The notes beneath the pieces were generated by a model. That model made no database searches. It worked only from the letters and a program-made list of their open reading frames with translations, and was not told the origin of the DNA. 46,006 bases of DNA from Sunxiuqinia dokdonensis (GTDB lineage Bacteria; Bacteroidota; Bacteroidia; Bacteroidales; Prolixibacteraceae): positions 1 through 46,006 of the forward strand of contig NZ_LGIA01000214.1 in the NCBI RefSeq assembly GCF_001270965.1, written 5' to 3'. Position 1 is the stretch's first letter. Every line of letters starts with the position of its first letter. Shown piece by piece: positions 27,805 through 35,310 of this stretch. The position numbers and the translations under genes are program-made.

Positions 27805-28194
27805 TCAGGCAACAATCTCTACCCGGTTGCCTTCCGGGTCAAGAATGACCGACTCATAAAAGCCATCGCCCGTGGTTCGGGGCTCGCTCACCACCTGAAA
27901 CCCATCTTTTCGAAGTTGCTCAGTTAGTGCATTTACTTTTTGTTTTGAGCCCACCTGTATGGCGAAGTGGGTCAAGCCTGAAAACTGTTTGCGCGGATCG
28001 TTCTTCGATTTGGGAATGCCCGGCATTTGCATCAGTTCAATAGCGCAATCGCCATCAAACCGGAGGAAGTAGGATTTAAAGTCTCTGCTGTGGTTGAAAT
28101 ACGCCTCGTCAGAGCTGGCATCGAAGTAATGGATATAAAAATTCCGCATTCCTTCCAGGTTAAACGTCCAAATTGCAAGGTGTGAAATTTTCAT
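27805..28194 (-). CDS. VOC superfamily (glyoxalase-like) protein
   Basis: A 129-residue cytosolic protein with the paired beta-alpha-beta-beta-beta pattern of vicinal-oxygen-chelate proteins: ISHLAIWTFNLEGMRNFYIH (His5 as metal ligand candidate), IELMQMPG, then LTHFAIQVGSKQKVNALTEQ and the C-terminal VILDPEGNRVEIV (Glu ligand). It is like lactoylglutathione lyase or dioxygenase relatives, but the family is too diverse to name the substrate. It is placed between the HD hydrolase and the sulfatase, with 34-bp gaps on each side. Confidence 0.87.
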   Translation of the reverse strand: MKISHLAIWTFNLEGMRNFYIHYFDASSDEAYFNHSRDFKSYFLRFDGDCAIELMQMPGIPKSKNDPRKQFSGLTHFAIQVGSKQKVNALTEQLRKDGFQVVSEPRTTGDGFYESVILDPEGNRVEIVA

Positions 28195-28206
28195 TGTCTG
28201 TTATTT

Positions 28207-28254
28207 ATGAGGTTAATGTTTGGTCTTCTTATGAGGTTAATGTTTGCTCTTCCA
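28207..28254. repeat. Tandem 24-bp duplication spanning a stop codon
   Basis: Units 28207-28230 and 28231-28254 are nearly identical (about two differences). On the minus strand each unit codes E-(E/D)-Q-T-L-T-S-stop in the same frame, so the last eight codons of the HD gene, stop included, are duplicated. Confidence 0.85.
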
Positions 28255-28885
28255 TATTCCATTCCCGAAAAAAATGCTCCAGGTAGGTTTCCATAAACCG
28301 ATGACGCTTTACTGCAATTTTCTTCGCTGTTTTCGTATTCATTCGATCTTTGAGTAATAACAATTTTTCGTAGAAGTGGTTAATGGTTGGCGCCGTTGAT
28401 TTTTGATATTCTGAAAAGCTGGCGTGCATTTCCGGCTGAACCTTGGGGTCGTAAATCAAGCGGCCTTTATGTCCACCATAGGCAAAGGTGCGGGCTATGC
28501 CAATGGCGCCCATGGCATCAAGCCGGTCGGCGTCCTGAACGATGCAGGCTTCGATTGATCCGGGGACGGTGTCCACTTCGGCCCCTTTAAAGGAAACTTG
28601 GTTGATGATGGTTTGAATTTGAGTTCTGTGCTGCTCATCGAGTCCGATCTGAGTCATCCACGCCATCGCCTTCGATTCCGATTGGGAGCCCAGCTTCCAG
28701 TCGTCCATATCGTGCAACAGGGCAGCCATTTCAATTATGAACAGACGACCACCTTCCTTGGCCGCAATTTGTTTTGCCAATTGCCATACCCGGTACAGGT
28801 GCCACCAATCGTGCCCGCTGCCTTCGCACGCGAAGCACGACCTGACGTGGTGGGCTGTTTTCTGTATTTGTTCTTCCTTTTTCAT
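28229..28885 (-). CDS. HD-domain metal-dependent hydrolase
   Basis: A 218-residue cytosolic HD phosphohydrolase. The HD residues can be read in order: GHDWWHLYRVW (first His), AALLHDMDDW (His-Asp pair), and IVQDADRLDAMGAIGIARTF (the last Asp with the signature of the YedJ/YpgQ group). Such proteins have reported phosphatase activity on nucleotides or are uncharacterised. The ATG at 28885 was chosen because a TAnnTTTG element at 28894-28901 overlaps the longer frame (start at 28918). It heads a tight minus-strand series with the VOC and sulfatase genes. The C terminus was recently duplicated (see the 24-bp repeat). Confidence 0.9.
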   Translation of the reverse strand: MKKEEQIQKTAHHVRSCFACEGSGHDWWHLYRVWQLAKQIAAKEGGRLFIIEMAALLHDMDDWKLGSQSESKAMAWMTQIGLDEQHRTQIQTIINQVSFKGAEVDTVPGSIEACIVQDADRLDAMGAIGIARTFAYGGHKGRLIYDPKVQPEMHASFSEYQKSTAPTINHFYEKLLLLKDRMNTKTAKKIAVKRHRFMETYLEHFFREWNMEEQTLTS

Positions 28886-28893
28886 CGCGTAAC

Positions 28894-28901
28894 CAAAGCT
28901 A
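28894..28901 (-). promoter_or_regulatory. -7 promoter element of the HD-VOC-sulfatase unit
   Basis: The minus strand reads TAGCTTTG (TAnnTTTG), only 8 bp before the ATG, which would give a very short leader. Confidence 0.4.
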
Positions 28902-29051
28902 CATAAATCTATCGACAAGTATAATCGGTAGCCGATCTTTTGTATGAAGATTTAATGGTGCTGATTGGTGCTGAACTTCATCATTCATCCCGACGGGTAG
29001 TTGCTTCATTTTGCCAGTAGGCCTACATCTCCTAAAACATGTTAAAAAGGG

Positions 29052-29080
29052 TTTGCATGTCACAGAATTGTGTATTTTTG
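29052..29080 (+). promoter_or_regulatory. Promoter of the acyl-CoA synthetase gene
   Basis: TTTG at 29052-29055 and TATTTTTG at 29073-29080 with 17 bp between, a good -33/-7 match. The ATG is at 29139. Confidence 0.6.
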
Positions 29081-29138
29081 CTGATCTTTAATGGTGTTCT
29101 CTTGTTGTAGAGGATGTTATGATTGAGGGGATTATAGA

Positions 29139-30797
29139 ATGGAAGAAATGAAAAAATTAACGATGCCCGCCATGTTGCAGGCTAGTTTTAAAAAATTTGC
29201 CAATCAGAATTCATTGAGTTTTGTGGGCGAGGAAATAAAAACATACAGCCAGTTACAGGCTGAAGTTGAAGCATTGGGAACTTATCTGCGAGGACTGGGA
29301 ATCGAGAAAGGAACCAAGGTGGCCATCTTAAGTACGAACATGCCCAATTGGGGAGTGGTCTTTTTTGCTATTGCATCGATTGGTGCCATCGCCGTTCCAA
29401 TATTGCCAGATTTTCATCCGGCTGAAATTCGAAACATCATCCAGCATGCGGAAGCAGAGGCTGTTTTTGTTTCCGAAAACTTGATGAGTAAGCTGGAGCC
29501 GGAAGAATACCCGATGGTGAAGATCATTCAGATTGAAACACTGAAAGAACGCCATGCTGAGGATTATCCCGGCCAAGCAGTTGAAACACCAGAGACCTTT
29601 CAGTATACAGATGTTGACGAGGAAGACTTACTGTCGATTATCTATACATCGGGCACAACAGGTAAGTCGAAAGGGGTGATGTTGACTCACAAAAACATCG
29701 TTTGGACAGCCAAACAAAGCCGGACCTTACAGTTTATCGATACGACAGACCGGTTTATATCTGTACTGCCACTTTCGCATACCTTTGAAAATACACTGGG
29801 GCTTATTTTTCCGGTGATGTTTGGCGCATCGGTTTATTACCTTCGGAAACCGCCCACAGGCCCGGTATTGTTGCCAGCCTTGCAAGTGGTTAAACCAACC
29901 ATTATGCTGGTGGTACCGCTGATTATTGAGAAAGTTTACAAGGGAAAAATTCTGCCTCAAATCAATAGTAAAGCCATTACGCGGGCACTTTATAAAGTCC
30001 GGCCATTTCAAATTTTGCTGAGCCGCATTGCCGGCAAAAAGCTATACAAAACCTTTGGTGGTGAGCTGAAGTTTTTCGGCGTGGGCGGCGCAAAATTGAA
30101 CGATCAGGTGGAACGTTTCCTGATGGATGCCAAGTTTCCCCTGGCGATTGGCTACGGATTAACTGAAACTTCCCCTTTACTGGCTGGTGCAGTTGGGCAA
30201 AATGTTTGCTTTTTATCAACTGGAATCCCCATGGAAGGCGTTAAGTTGAGGATTGCCAATGCCGACCCGGTAACCGGCGAGGGCGAAATTCAGGCAAAAG
30301 GCGAAAACGTGATGAAAGGCTATTACAAAGAGCCGGGGCTGACCAAAGAGGTTTTCACCGAAGATGGTTGGTTTAAAACCGGTGATTTGGGTCGATTCGA
30401 CAAGTCAGGACTTTTGTACATCCGCGGACGGATTAAAAATATGATCGTGGGATCGAGTGGCGAAAACATTTATCCCGAAGAGATTGAATCACTCATCAAC
30501 CGCATGGAATACGTATTGGAGTCGTTGGTGGTTGAGAAAAAAGGTCGCTTGGTGGCTATGGTTCACCTCAATATGGAAGAGATTGAGATGCGGGTAAAGA
30601 ACATGAAATCGATGCGAGACGAAGCCGTCAGCAAAATTAATTCACGTGTTGATGAAATTCTGGGTGAAATCCAGAAAAAAGTGAACGAAGAAGTGAATAA
30701 GTTCTCACGTATTCAGATGGTTGTTTTACAGCCTGTTCCGTTTGAGAAGACACCCACTCAAAAAATTAAGCGTTTTCTGTATTATCAAGGAGAATAA
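29139..30797 (+). CDS. Long-chain acyl-CoA synthetase (AMP-binding)
   Basis: ATP-dependent activation of fatty acids to acyl-CoA via acyl-AMP, likely at the cytoplasmic membrane face. The 552-residue protein shows the ANL motifs: P-loop YTSGTTGKSKGV (169-180), LPLSHTFE, the GYGLTETSP motif, GWFKTGDLGRFDKSG, IRGRIKNMIVGSSGENIYPE, and the C-terminal catalytic Lys region PTQKIKRF. This matches the FadD/long-chain group of Bacteroidota (AMP-dependent synthetase). It has its own promoter, with the OmpA lipoprotein gene 100 bp downstream. Confidence 0.92.
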   Translation: MEEMKKLTMPAMLQASFKKFANQNSLSFVGEEIKTYSQLQAEVEALGTYLRGLGIEKGTKVAILSTNMPNWGVVFFAIASIGAIAVPILPDFHPAEIRNIIQHAEAEAVFVSENLMSKLEPEEYPMVKIIQIETLKERHAEDYPGQAVETPETFQYTDVDEEDLLSIIYTSGTTGKSKGVMLTHKNIVWTAKQSRTLQFIDTTDRFISVLPLSHTFENTLGLIFPVMFGASVYYLRKPPTGPVLLPALQVVKPTIMLVVPLIIEKVYKGKILPQINSKAITRALYKVRPFQILLSRIAGKKLYKTFGGELKFFGVGGAKLNDQVERFLMDAKFPLAIGYGLTETSPLLAGAVGQNVCFLSTGIPMEGVKLRIANADPVTGEGEIQAKGENVMKGYYKEPGLTKEVFTEDGWFKTGDLGRFDKSGLLYIRGRIKNMIVGSSGENIYPEEIESLINRMEYVLESLVVEKKGRLVAMVHLNMEEIEMRVKNMKSMRDEAVSKINSRVDEILGEIQKKVNEEVNKFSRIQMVVLQPVPFEKTPTQKIKRFLYYQGE

Positions 30798-30897
30798 TTC
30801 TTAACATTGGCTTAGAATTTGATAGTGAAACAAGTTCAGTTTCGAACAAATTTTAAGAACAATTATCAGTTTAAAGATTAGAAAAGGAATTATTCAG

Positions 30898-31605
30898 ATG
30901 AAAAAAATGAATGTTTTTGTAGCCTTACTCATGAGTGGGGCTATTTTAATGGCTGGCTGTTCAAGTAGCCAGTGGGCAACACAAAACAATAAAACCAAGG
31001 GTGGTGTGTTAGGTGGAGCAGGTGGAGCGTTGCTGGGTGCCGGAATTGGCGCCATGGCCGGAAAAGGCAAAGGAGCGGCTATTGGAGCTGCTGTTGGTGG
31101 CGCGGTAGGCGCCGGAGCTGGCATTCTGATTGGCAAGAAGATGGATCAGCAACAGGCCGAGTTGGAACGAATTGAAGGAGCTCAGGTGGAAGCAGTGACG
31201 GATGCCAATGACTTGCAGGCGATTAAAGTAACGTTTGACAGTGGGATTCTGTTCGCCACCGGCAAGAGCGACCTCAGTGCCAGCTCGAAGGAGGCTTTGA
31301 ACAGGTTTGCCAACTCGTTGAAAACGACATCGGAAACAGATGTCACCATTTATGGACACACCGATAATACCGGATCAAGGGCAATCAACGAGAAACTTTC
31401 CAATGAGCGAGCCGAAGCGGTTGCCAAATTCCTGATCGGTAACGGCATTCATGGTGAGCGTTTGACGACAGCCGGAAAGGCTTACGACGAACCGGTGGCT
31501 GATAACACAACCGTTGAAGGTCGGGCTAAAAACCGTCGGGTTGAGATTTACATTGCAGCCAATGCAACCATGATACAGCAAGCAGAAGAAGGCAAATTGA
31601 ATTAG
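30898..31605 (+). CDS. OmpA-family lipoprotein with glycine zipper
   Basis: A 235-residue outer-membrane/periplasmic lipoprotein. Signal peptide with lipobox (LMAGC, Cys21). Residues about 35-80 form a glycine-zipper region (repeated GGAGGALLGAGIGAMAG-type motifs) that can insert in or pack on membrane. The C-terminal domain, about 105-220, is OmpA-like and binds peptidoglycan: IYGHTDNTGSRAINEKLSNE, RAEAVAKFL, GRAKNRRVEIYI. This is the YiaD-like layout and probably anchors the outer membrane to the cell wall. The ATG at 30898 is well placed before the signal peptide. A terminator follows. Confidence 0.93.
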   Translation: MKKMNVFVALLMSGAILMAGCSSSQWATQNNKTKGGVLGGAGGALLGAGIGAMAGKGKGAAIGAAVGGAVGAGAGILIGKKMDQQQAELERIEGAQVEAVTDANDLQAIKVTFDSGILFATGKSDLSASSKEALNRFANSLKTTSETDVTIYGHTDNTGSRAINEKLSNERAEAVAKFLIGNGIHGERLTTAGKAYDEPVADNTTVEGRAKNRRVEIYIAANATMIQQAEEGKLN

Positions 31606-31888
31606 AAATATCAAGAATCAGTTGAACAGGCTATTTCCATTGGGAGTAGCCTTTTTTCTGAAAAGAAATGTTCGGTTCGGGTTGAAGTTTTACAGCTGTT
31701 GCAAAAGTACTGTTTGTCTAACATCTTCATGGTAGTAATCATAAGTCCTTTGTTTTTTTTTGAGGCTTTAACCAAACATTTCACGCATTCGTCGGTATAA
31801 GGAAAGACATGGTTTTCTGTTTCAGCTGTCTTTCGGCAAGCTGGTAGCGATTAACCATTTTTTAGTGTCCACCAATAATCCTGATGCC
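31606..31888. other. Intergenic region before the RAYT gene
   Basis: About 280 bp. Besides the terminator it holds an inverted repeat GAAAGACA (31802-31809) / TGTCTTTC (31827-31834) with a 17-nt spacer. Its arms do not match the palindrome at 24620. No other gene or promoter element was seen. Confidence 0.4.
31628..31658 (+). terminator. Rho-independent terminator of the OmpA lipoprotein gene
   Basis: AGGCTA (31628-31633) pairs with TAGCCT (31647-31652), with extra CC/GG pairs inside, followed by a T-run. Confidence 0.75.
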
Positions 31889-32500
31889 ATGAATTTTCAA
31901 GAGCATGCCATATACCACATTTACAACCGGTCAAATGAAACGCTGTTTCGGTCGCGGGAAGATTATTTGTTTTTTGTGCAAAAGCTTGAGGCATTTCTGT
32001 TGCCCTGCTGCGATGTGCTTGCTTGGTGTTTATTGCCCAATCATTTCCACCTGATGATCAAAGTGAAAGCCGAAGGTGTTGCCTGGACCGATTCGAAGTT
32101 TCGGCGCAAGACTCAACGGCTTACGGAAAAGTTGAGTTTTCTGGCTGGCGCTTATACCCAGGGATTTAACCGACGTTATGGGCGACGCGGACATTTATTT
32201 GCGCATTCAACCAAAGCCAAACGGCTGAATGATGAGTCGGTGTCCATTTTTAACGATTTTGGCCAGGTCGATTATGTGACCACCTGTTTCCTGTACATCC
32301 ATCAAACTCCTGTGATGGCAGGCTTGGTTAACGATCCCGCCCAATGGGAAATGTCTTCGTTCAATGACTATACGGAAGGCAGGAGTGGCTCGTTTGTCAA
32401 CAAGGAAATGGCTTATCAGCATCTTGCCCTTGCTCCGCACGAGGTTGAAATTCAGTCGACAAGTTACCTGGATGATGTGCTTTTGAACGAGCTTTACTGA
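31889..32500 (+). CDS. RAYT-type (Y1/IS200-like) transposase
   Basis: A 203-residue single-strand DNA transposase of the HUH/Y1 class. The HUH motif is in LLPNHFHLMIKV (HFH, 52-54), and the Tyr-containing helix is FLAGAYTQGFNRRYGRRGHLF (Tyr89 the likely nucleophile). The opening HAIYHIYNRSNE is typical of REP-associated tyrosine transposases (RAYT), which act on REP palindromes and are often single-copy, domesticated genes without transposon ends. I chose the ATG at 31889 instead of a GTG at 31865, since the conserved part begins right there. No flanking terminal repeats were seen. It is convergent with the lipid kinase gene, 18 bp apart. Confidence 0.88.
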   Translation: MNFQEHAIYHIYNRSNETLFRSREDYLFFVQKLEAFLLPCCDVLAWCLLPNHFHLMIKVKAEGVAWTDSKFRRKTQRLTEKLSFLAGAYTQGFNRRYGRRGHLFAHSTKAKRLNDESVSIFNDFGQVDYVTTCFLYIHQTPVMAGLVNDPAQWEMSSFNDYTEGRSGSFVNKEMAYQHLALAPHEVEIQSTSYLDDVLLNELY

Positions 32501-32518
32501 TTTTGGTTCGTTAGCGTC

Positions 32519-33463
32519 TCAGCTTTCGTTGGTTATTGTTGAAAATAAACCTTTGCCTTTGCGTTCCGGGACTAAGATTTCCAAGGCCTGAGGATTTATT
32601 TCTACGTTTATTTCCTTCAATCGTCCAATAAGTTCCCCATCGATCTGAAGTTCTTTTTTTTCATAATTGTGAATAGTCGCTTTTTTGCCACTGAAGCTTT
32701 TGATGTAATCCAATTCATGAATTTTTCGGGTGAAGAATGGAACGATCATTTGGAACAGATGCCAAACGGAGTACGGTCGGACAAAGATAATTTCAAACTG
32801 GCCGTCGCTGATGTTTCCCCGGGGGTTAATCATGGCGCCGGTGCCGTATTTGGTCGCATTGGCAATCACAACCATATAAGCTTTCTTAATGATTTTTCGG
32901 CCATCGAGGGTCACCTTAAATTTGAGCGGTTTGGCAGCAAAAAGCTCTTGAATGAAGTGCTTGGCATAGCCCGGAAAGCCACGGATTTGATCCCGCTCGA
33001 AGCGCTTGACAACTTGCGCATTAATACCAACATCAGCGAGATGCATGGAGATGTATGCTCGGTTGATGACCAGCAAATCGATGGCTTTGGTTTTATCTGC
33101 AACAATGGTTTCCAACGCTTTGTCTGGATTTTGTGGAATTTCCAGCTCTTTGGCCATTCCGTTGGCCGATCCAAGCGGAATAATTCCCATGCGAATATTT
33201 TTATTCATCAGTATCTTAGCCAGTAAATTGCAGGTGCCGTCACCGCCCACGGCCACCACTTTATCCGGTTCATATTTTTCAATCGATTCGGAAATGAGCT
33301 TGGCATCATGTTGCCCTTTGGTATGATACACTTCAAAAGTAAAATGTCGTTGTTCCGAAAAGGTTTTTATTCTCTCCAGCAGATCGTTTTTGTCAATGTC
33401 GCCCGAAATGGGGTTGATGACGAACAGGATTTTTTGCGGTTTATTTAATTGATTATTTGGCAT
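32519..33463 (-). CDS. Diacylglycerol/lipid kinase family protein (YegS/DgkB-like)
   Basis: A 314-residue cytosolic kinase of the DAGK catalytic (YegS/BmrU) family. It has the nucleotide motif VVAVGGDGTCNLL (GGDGT at 73-77), the opening FVINPISG, the IPLGSANGMAKEL segment and a C-terminal beta-sandwich (ELQIDGELIGRLKEINVEI). The usual substrates are diacylglycerol (to phosphatidate), undecaprenol or sphingoid bases. It is divergent from an App1-type phosphatidate phosphatase with only 57 bp between, which hints that the two act on the same lipid in opposite directions. The ATG at 33463 fits the family. Confidence 0.92.
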   Translation of the reverse strand: MPNNQLNKPQKILFVINPISGDIDKNDLLERIKTFSEQRHFTFEVYHTKGQHDAKLISESIEKYEPDKVVAVGGDGTCNLLAKILMNKNIRMGIIPLGSANGMAKELEIPQNPDKALETIVADKTKAIDLLVINRAYISMHLADVGINAQVVKRFERDQIRGFPGYAKHFIQELFAAKPLKFKVTLDGRKIIKKAYMVVIANATKYGTGAMINPRGNISDGQFEIIFVRPYSVWHLFQMIVPFFTRKIHELDYIKSFSGKKATIHNYEKKELQIDGELIGRLKEINVEINPQALEILVPERKGKGLFSTITNES

Positions 33464-33520
33464 GTGTTATGCAATCTTTTTCCCTATAACTTATAAATCT
33501 CATGCCAAAAAAGCAGGCTT

Positions 33521-34666
33521 ATGGTGAAGGCGACCAAAACATTTCGATATTTTAAAAAGATAACCCAAAGTGTTTATAAGCGAATCAAACTGTTTGTCAA
33601 GTACCGTTTGGGATGGTTGGGTGTCCCCATCATTATTCCGTACCATGGCTATGGCAATGGGAAACAGCTGCTGGTTAGTGGCTACGTGACCGAAGATAAG
33701 GGCATGGCCAAGCCCGATGAGAAGCATACCCGATGGGAGAATCTGTTGGCGATGATCAAGCGATATTCGAGTGATGAAATTCCAGGTGCAAACGTTGAAG
33801 TTCAGGTTAATGGCGAACGGCAGGAGGCGATTACCGGTGAAACAGGCCTGTTTAAAGTTCGGTTCGATTCCGTTTCGCCGGTTACCAATCCGAATTCGGT
33901 GTGGCTTCCTTACGTGGCTACCCTTCATTCTGACATTACCGGCGAGGAACGAAAGGTGAGCACCCGCGGTGAAATCCTGATTCCGGGGACAGATGCCGAA
34001 TTTGGGGTGGTGTCGGATGTGGATGATACGATTTTGGTGAGTCACGCCACCCAGGCGTTGCGCAAACTATGGCTCATGCTTTGGCGAAATTCGCGCACCC
34101 GAAAACCGTTTCCGGGTGTGGCGGCTTTTTATCGGGCTCTCCATGTGGGGCAAGACGGCAAACAATCCAACCCATTTTTTTATGTGTCAAGCAGTGAGTG
34201 GAATTTATACGATTTGCTCGAAGATTTCTGCATTCACCATGGGTTTCCGAAAGGGGTATTTTTGTTGCGTGAGCTGAAGGTAAATATACTGAAGTTCTGG
34301 AAGTCGGGAGGCGGCGATCATCAGCATAAGTATCGTAAAATTAAGACCTTGTTCGAAACTTACCCTGCCATGTCATTTATCCTGATTGGCGACAACGGAC
34401 AGCACGATCCTGAAATCTACAGCCAAATTGCCGCGGAATATCCCAACCGTATTCGCGCTGTGTATATTCGGGTGGTACGCAAGAAAGCTCGGGAGCAGCG
34501 GTTAAGCAAGATTTTGTTCCAAATGGAGCAGTTGAATGTGCCCATGATTTTAGCTTACGATACGATTGAAGCTGCCCGCCATGCCATTGAAAACAACTTT
34601 ATCGCGCCTGATTCAGCGACTGAAATTGCACGCGATGCACAAGGCGACCTGGAAGAAGGATCGTAG
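33521..34666 (+). CDS. App1-type phosphatidate phosphatase (DUF2183)
   Basis: A 381-residue protein. The N-terminal part (about 1-155) is beta-rich and of unknown role. The catalytic domain has the haloacid-dehalogenase-like motif VVSDVDDTI (Asp166, Asp168), FFYVSSSEWNLYDLL, and FILIGDNGQHDPEIY; these match the App1 phosphatidate phosphatase family of yeast and its bacterial relatives (DUF2183). The expected reaction is phosphatidate to diacylglycerol, needing Mg. No clear signal peptide or membrane segment. The gene is divergent from the lipid kinase, and it is convergent with the small membrane protein gene 13 bp downstream. Confidence 0.87.
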   Translation: MVKATKTFRYFKKITQSVYKRIKLFVKYRLGWLGVPIIIPYHGYGNGKQLLVSGYVTEDKGMAKPDEKHTRWENLLAMIKRYSSDEIPGANVEVQVNGERQEAITGETGLFKVRFDSVSPVTNPNSVWLPYVATLHSDITGEERKVSTRGEILIPGTDAEFGVVSDVDDTILVSHATQALRKLWLMLWRNSRTRKPFPGVAAFYRALHVGQDGKQSNPFFYVSSSEWNLYDLLEDFCIHHGFPKGVFLLRELKVNILKFWKSGGGDHQHKYRKIKTLFETYPAMSFILIGDNGQHDPEIYSQIAAEYPNRIRAVYIRVVRKKAREQRLSKILFQMEQLNVPMILAYDTIEAARHAIENNFIAPDSATEIARDAQGDLEEGS

Positions 34667-34679
34667 CCGCAGGCCAGGC

Positions 34680-34955
34680 CTATTTTTGTTCTATTTTCTC
34701 TTTGATGAATTCGTCAGTTTTTTCTTCCATTTTTTTGACCTTGTTTGTTGGATCTTTCTTTTCGACAAACTTAATGAGCCGTTTCAGTGCCGGGATTGCC
34801 GGCGAAAGCAGAAAGGCTCCGATGCCCAAACAAACATATCCGAGCGGAATGAATGGAACAAACATAAACAGGATGCCAAGCAGGAAAACGAGGCCACCAA
34901 TCAGGTAACGAATATTGGCTTTGATTTTATTTTTCCAGTGACTTAATCGATTCAT
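34680..34955 (-). CDS. Small two-helix membrane protein (PGPGW-like)
   Basis: A 91-residue inner-membrane protein. Two hydrophobic segments (LIGGLVFLLGILFMFVPFIP and YVCLGIGAFLLSPAI, about 20-55) are separated by a short Pro-Leu-Gly turn. The C-terminal third is charged and probably a cytoplasmic coiled coil (VEKKDPTNKVKKMEEKTDEF). It resembles the PGPGW-type small membrane proteins of unknown function. I chose the ATG at 34955 over a TTG at 34964. It is downstream of the hairpin array on the minus strand. Confidence 0.7.
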   Translation of the reverse strand: MNRLSHWKNKIKANIRYLIGGLVFLLGILFMFVPFIPLGYVCLGIGAFLLSPAIPALKRLIKFVEKKDPTNKVKKMEEKTDEFIKEKIEQK

Positions 34956-35045
34956 GGGGTCCAAAATTTTATTCTGTCATTGACTATCAAGAGCAGTAAA
35001 AATGATGCCAAAAGAAAATAGCGGGCGATGGACTGCCTGTTCGTA

Positions 35046-35237
35046 CCCCTTCACCAAGGGGTGACTACCCCTTCCCTAAGGGGTAATTATCCCTTCCCTA
35101 AGGGGCGATCACCCGTTCACCAAGGGGTAATAGCCCCTTGTCTAAGGGGTAATCACCCGTTCACCAAGGGGTAGTAGCCCCTTGTCCAAGGGGTCATCAC
35201 CCCTTATCGAAGGGGCTGTCACTCGTTCGGAAGGGGT
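35046..35237. repeat. Array of nine 22-bp hairpin units (CCCCTTnnnnAAGGGG)
   Basis: Nine units of 22-bp period start at 35046, 35068, 35090, 35112, 35134, 35156, 35178, 35200 and 35222. Each has CCCCTT (or CCCGTT, TCCCTT, CTCGTT), a 4-nt loop (3 nt in the last) and AAGGGG, then a 6-bp linker ending mostly in TA, AG or CA. Units 4-5 and 6-7 form a 44-bp higher-order repeat (35112-35155 and 35156-35199) with two differences. No gene overlaps it. Confidence 0.95.
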
Positions 35238-35256
35238 AAACGCGCGACAGGAAGCA

Positions 35257-35286
35257 TAAAAAAAGGATCACCTACCCGGCAATCCT
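35257..35286 (-). terminator. Rho-independent terminator of the acidic protein gene
   Basis: On the minus strand AGGATTGCC pairs with GGTGATCCT (9 pairs, two wobbles) around GGGTA, followed by a run of T. It lies 25 bp past the stop codon. Confidence 0.65.
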
Positions 35287-35310
35287 CCAATATTTTATGG
35301 TTTTGAACGA

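Noticed and set aside
31606-32518. Complete insertion sequence around the transposase gene
   Set aside because: No terminal repeats or target duplications were seen next to the gene; it fits a stand-alone RAYT better.
35046-35237. CRISPR array
   Set aside because: The units are directly adjacent with 6-bp linkers, are themselves palindromic and lack unique spacers of about 30 bp; no cas genes are present.
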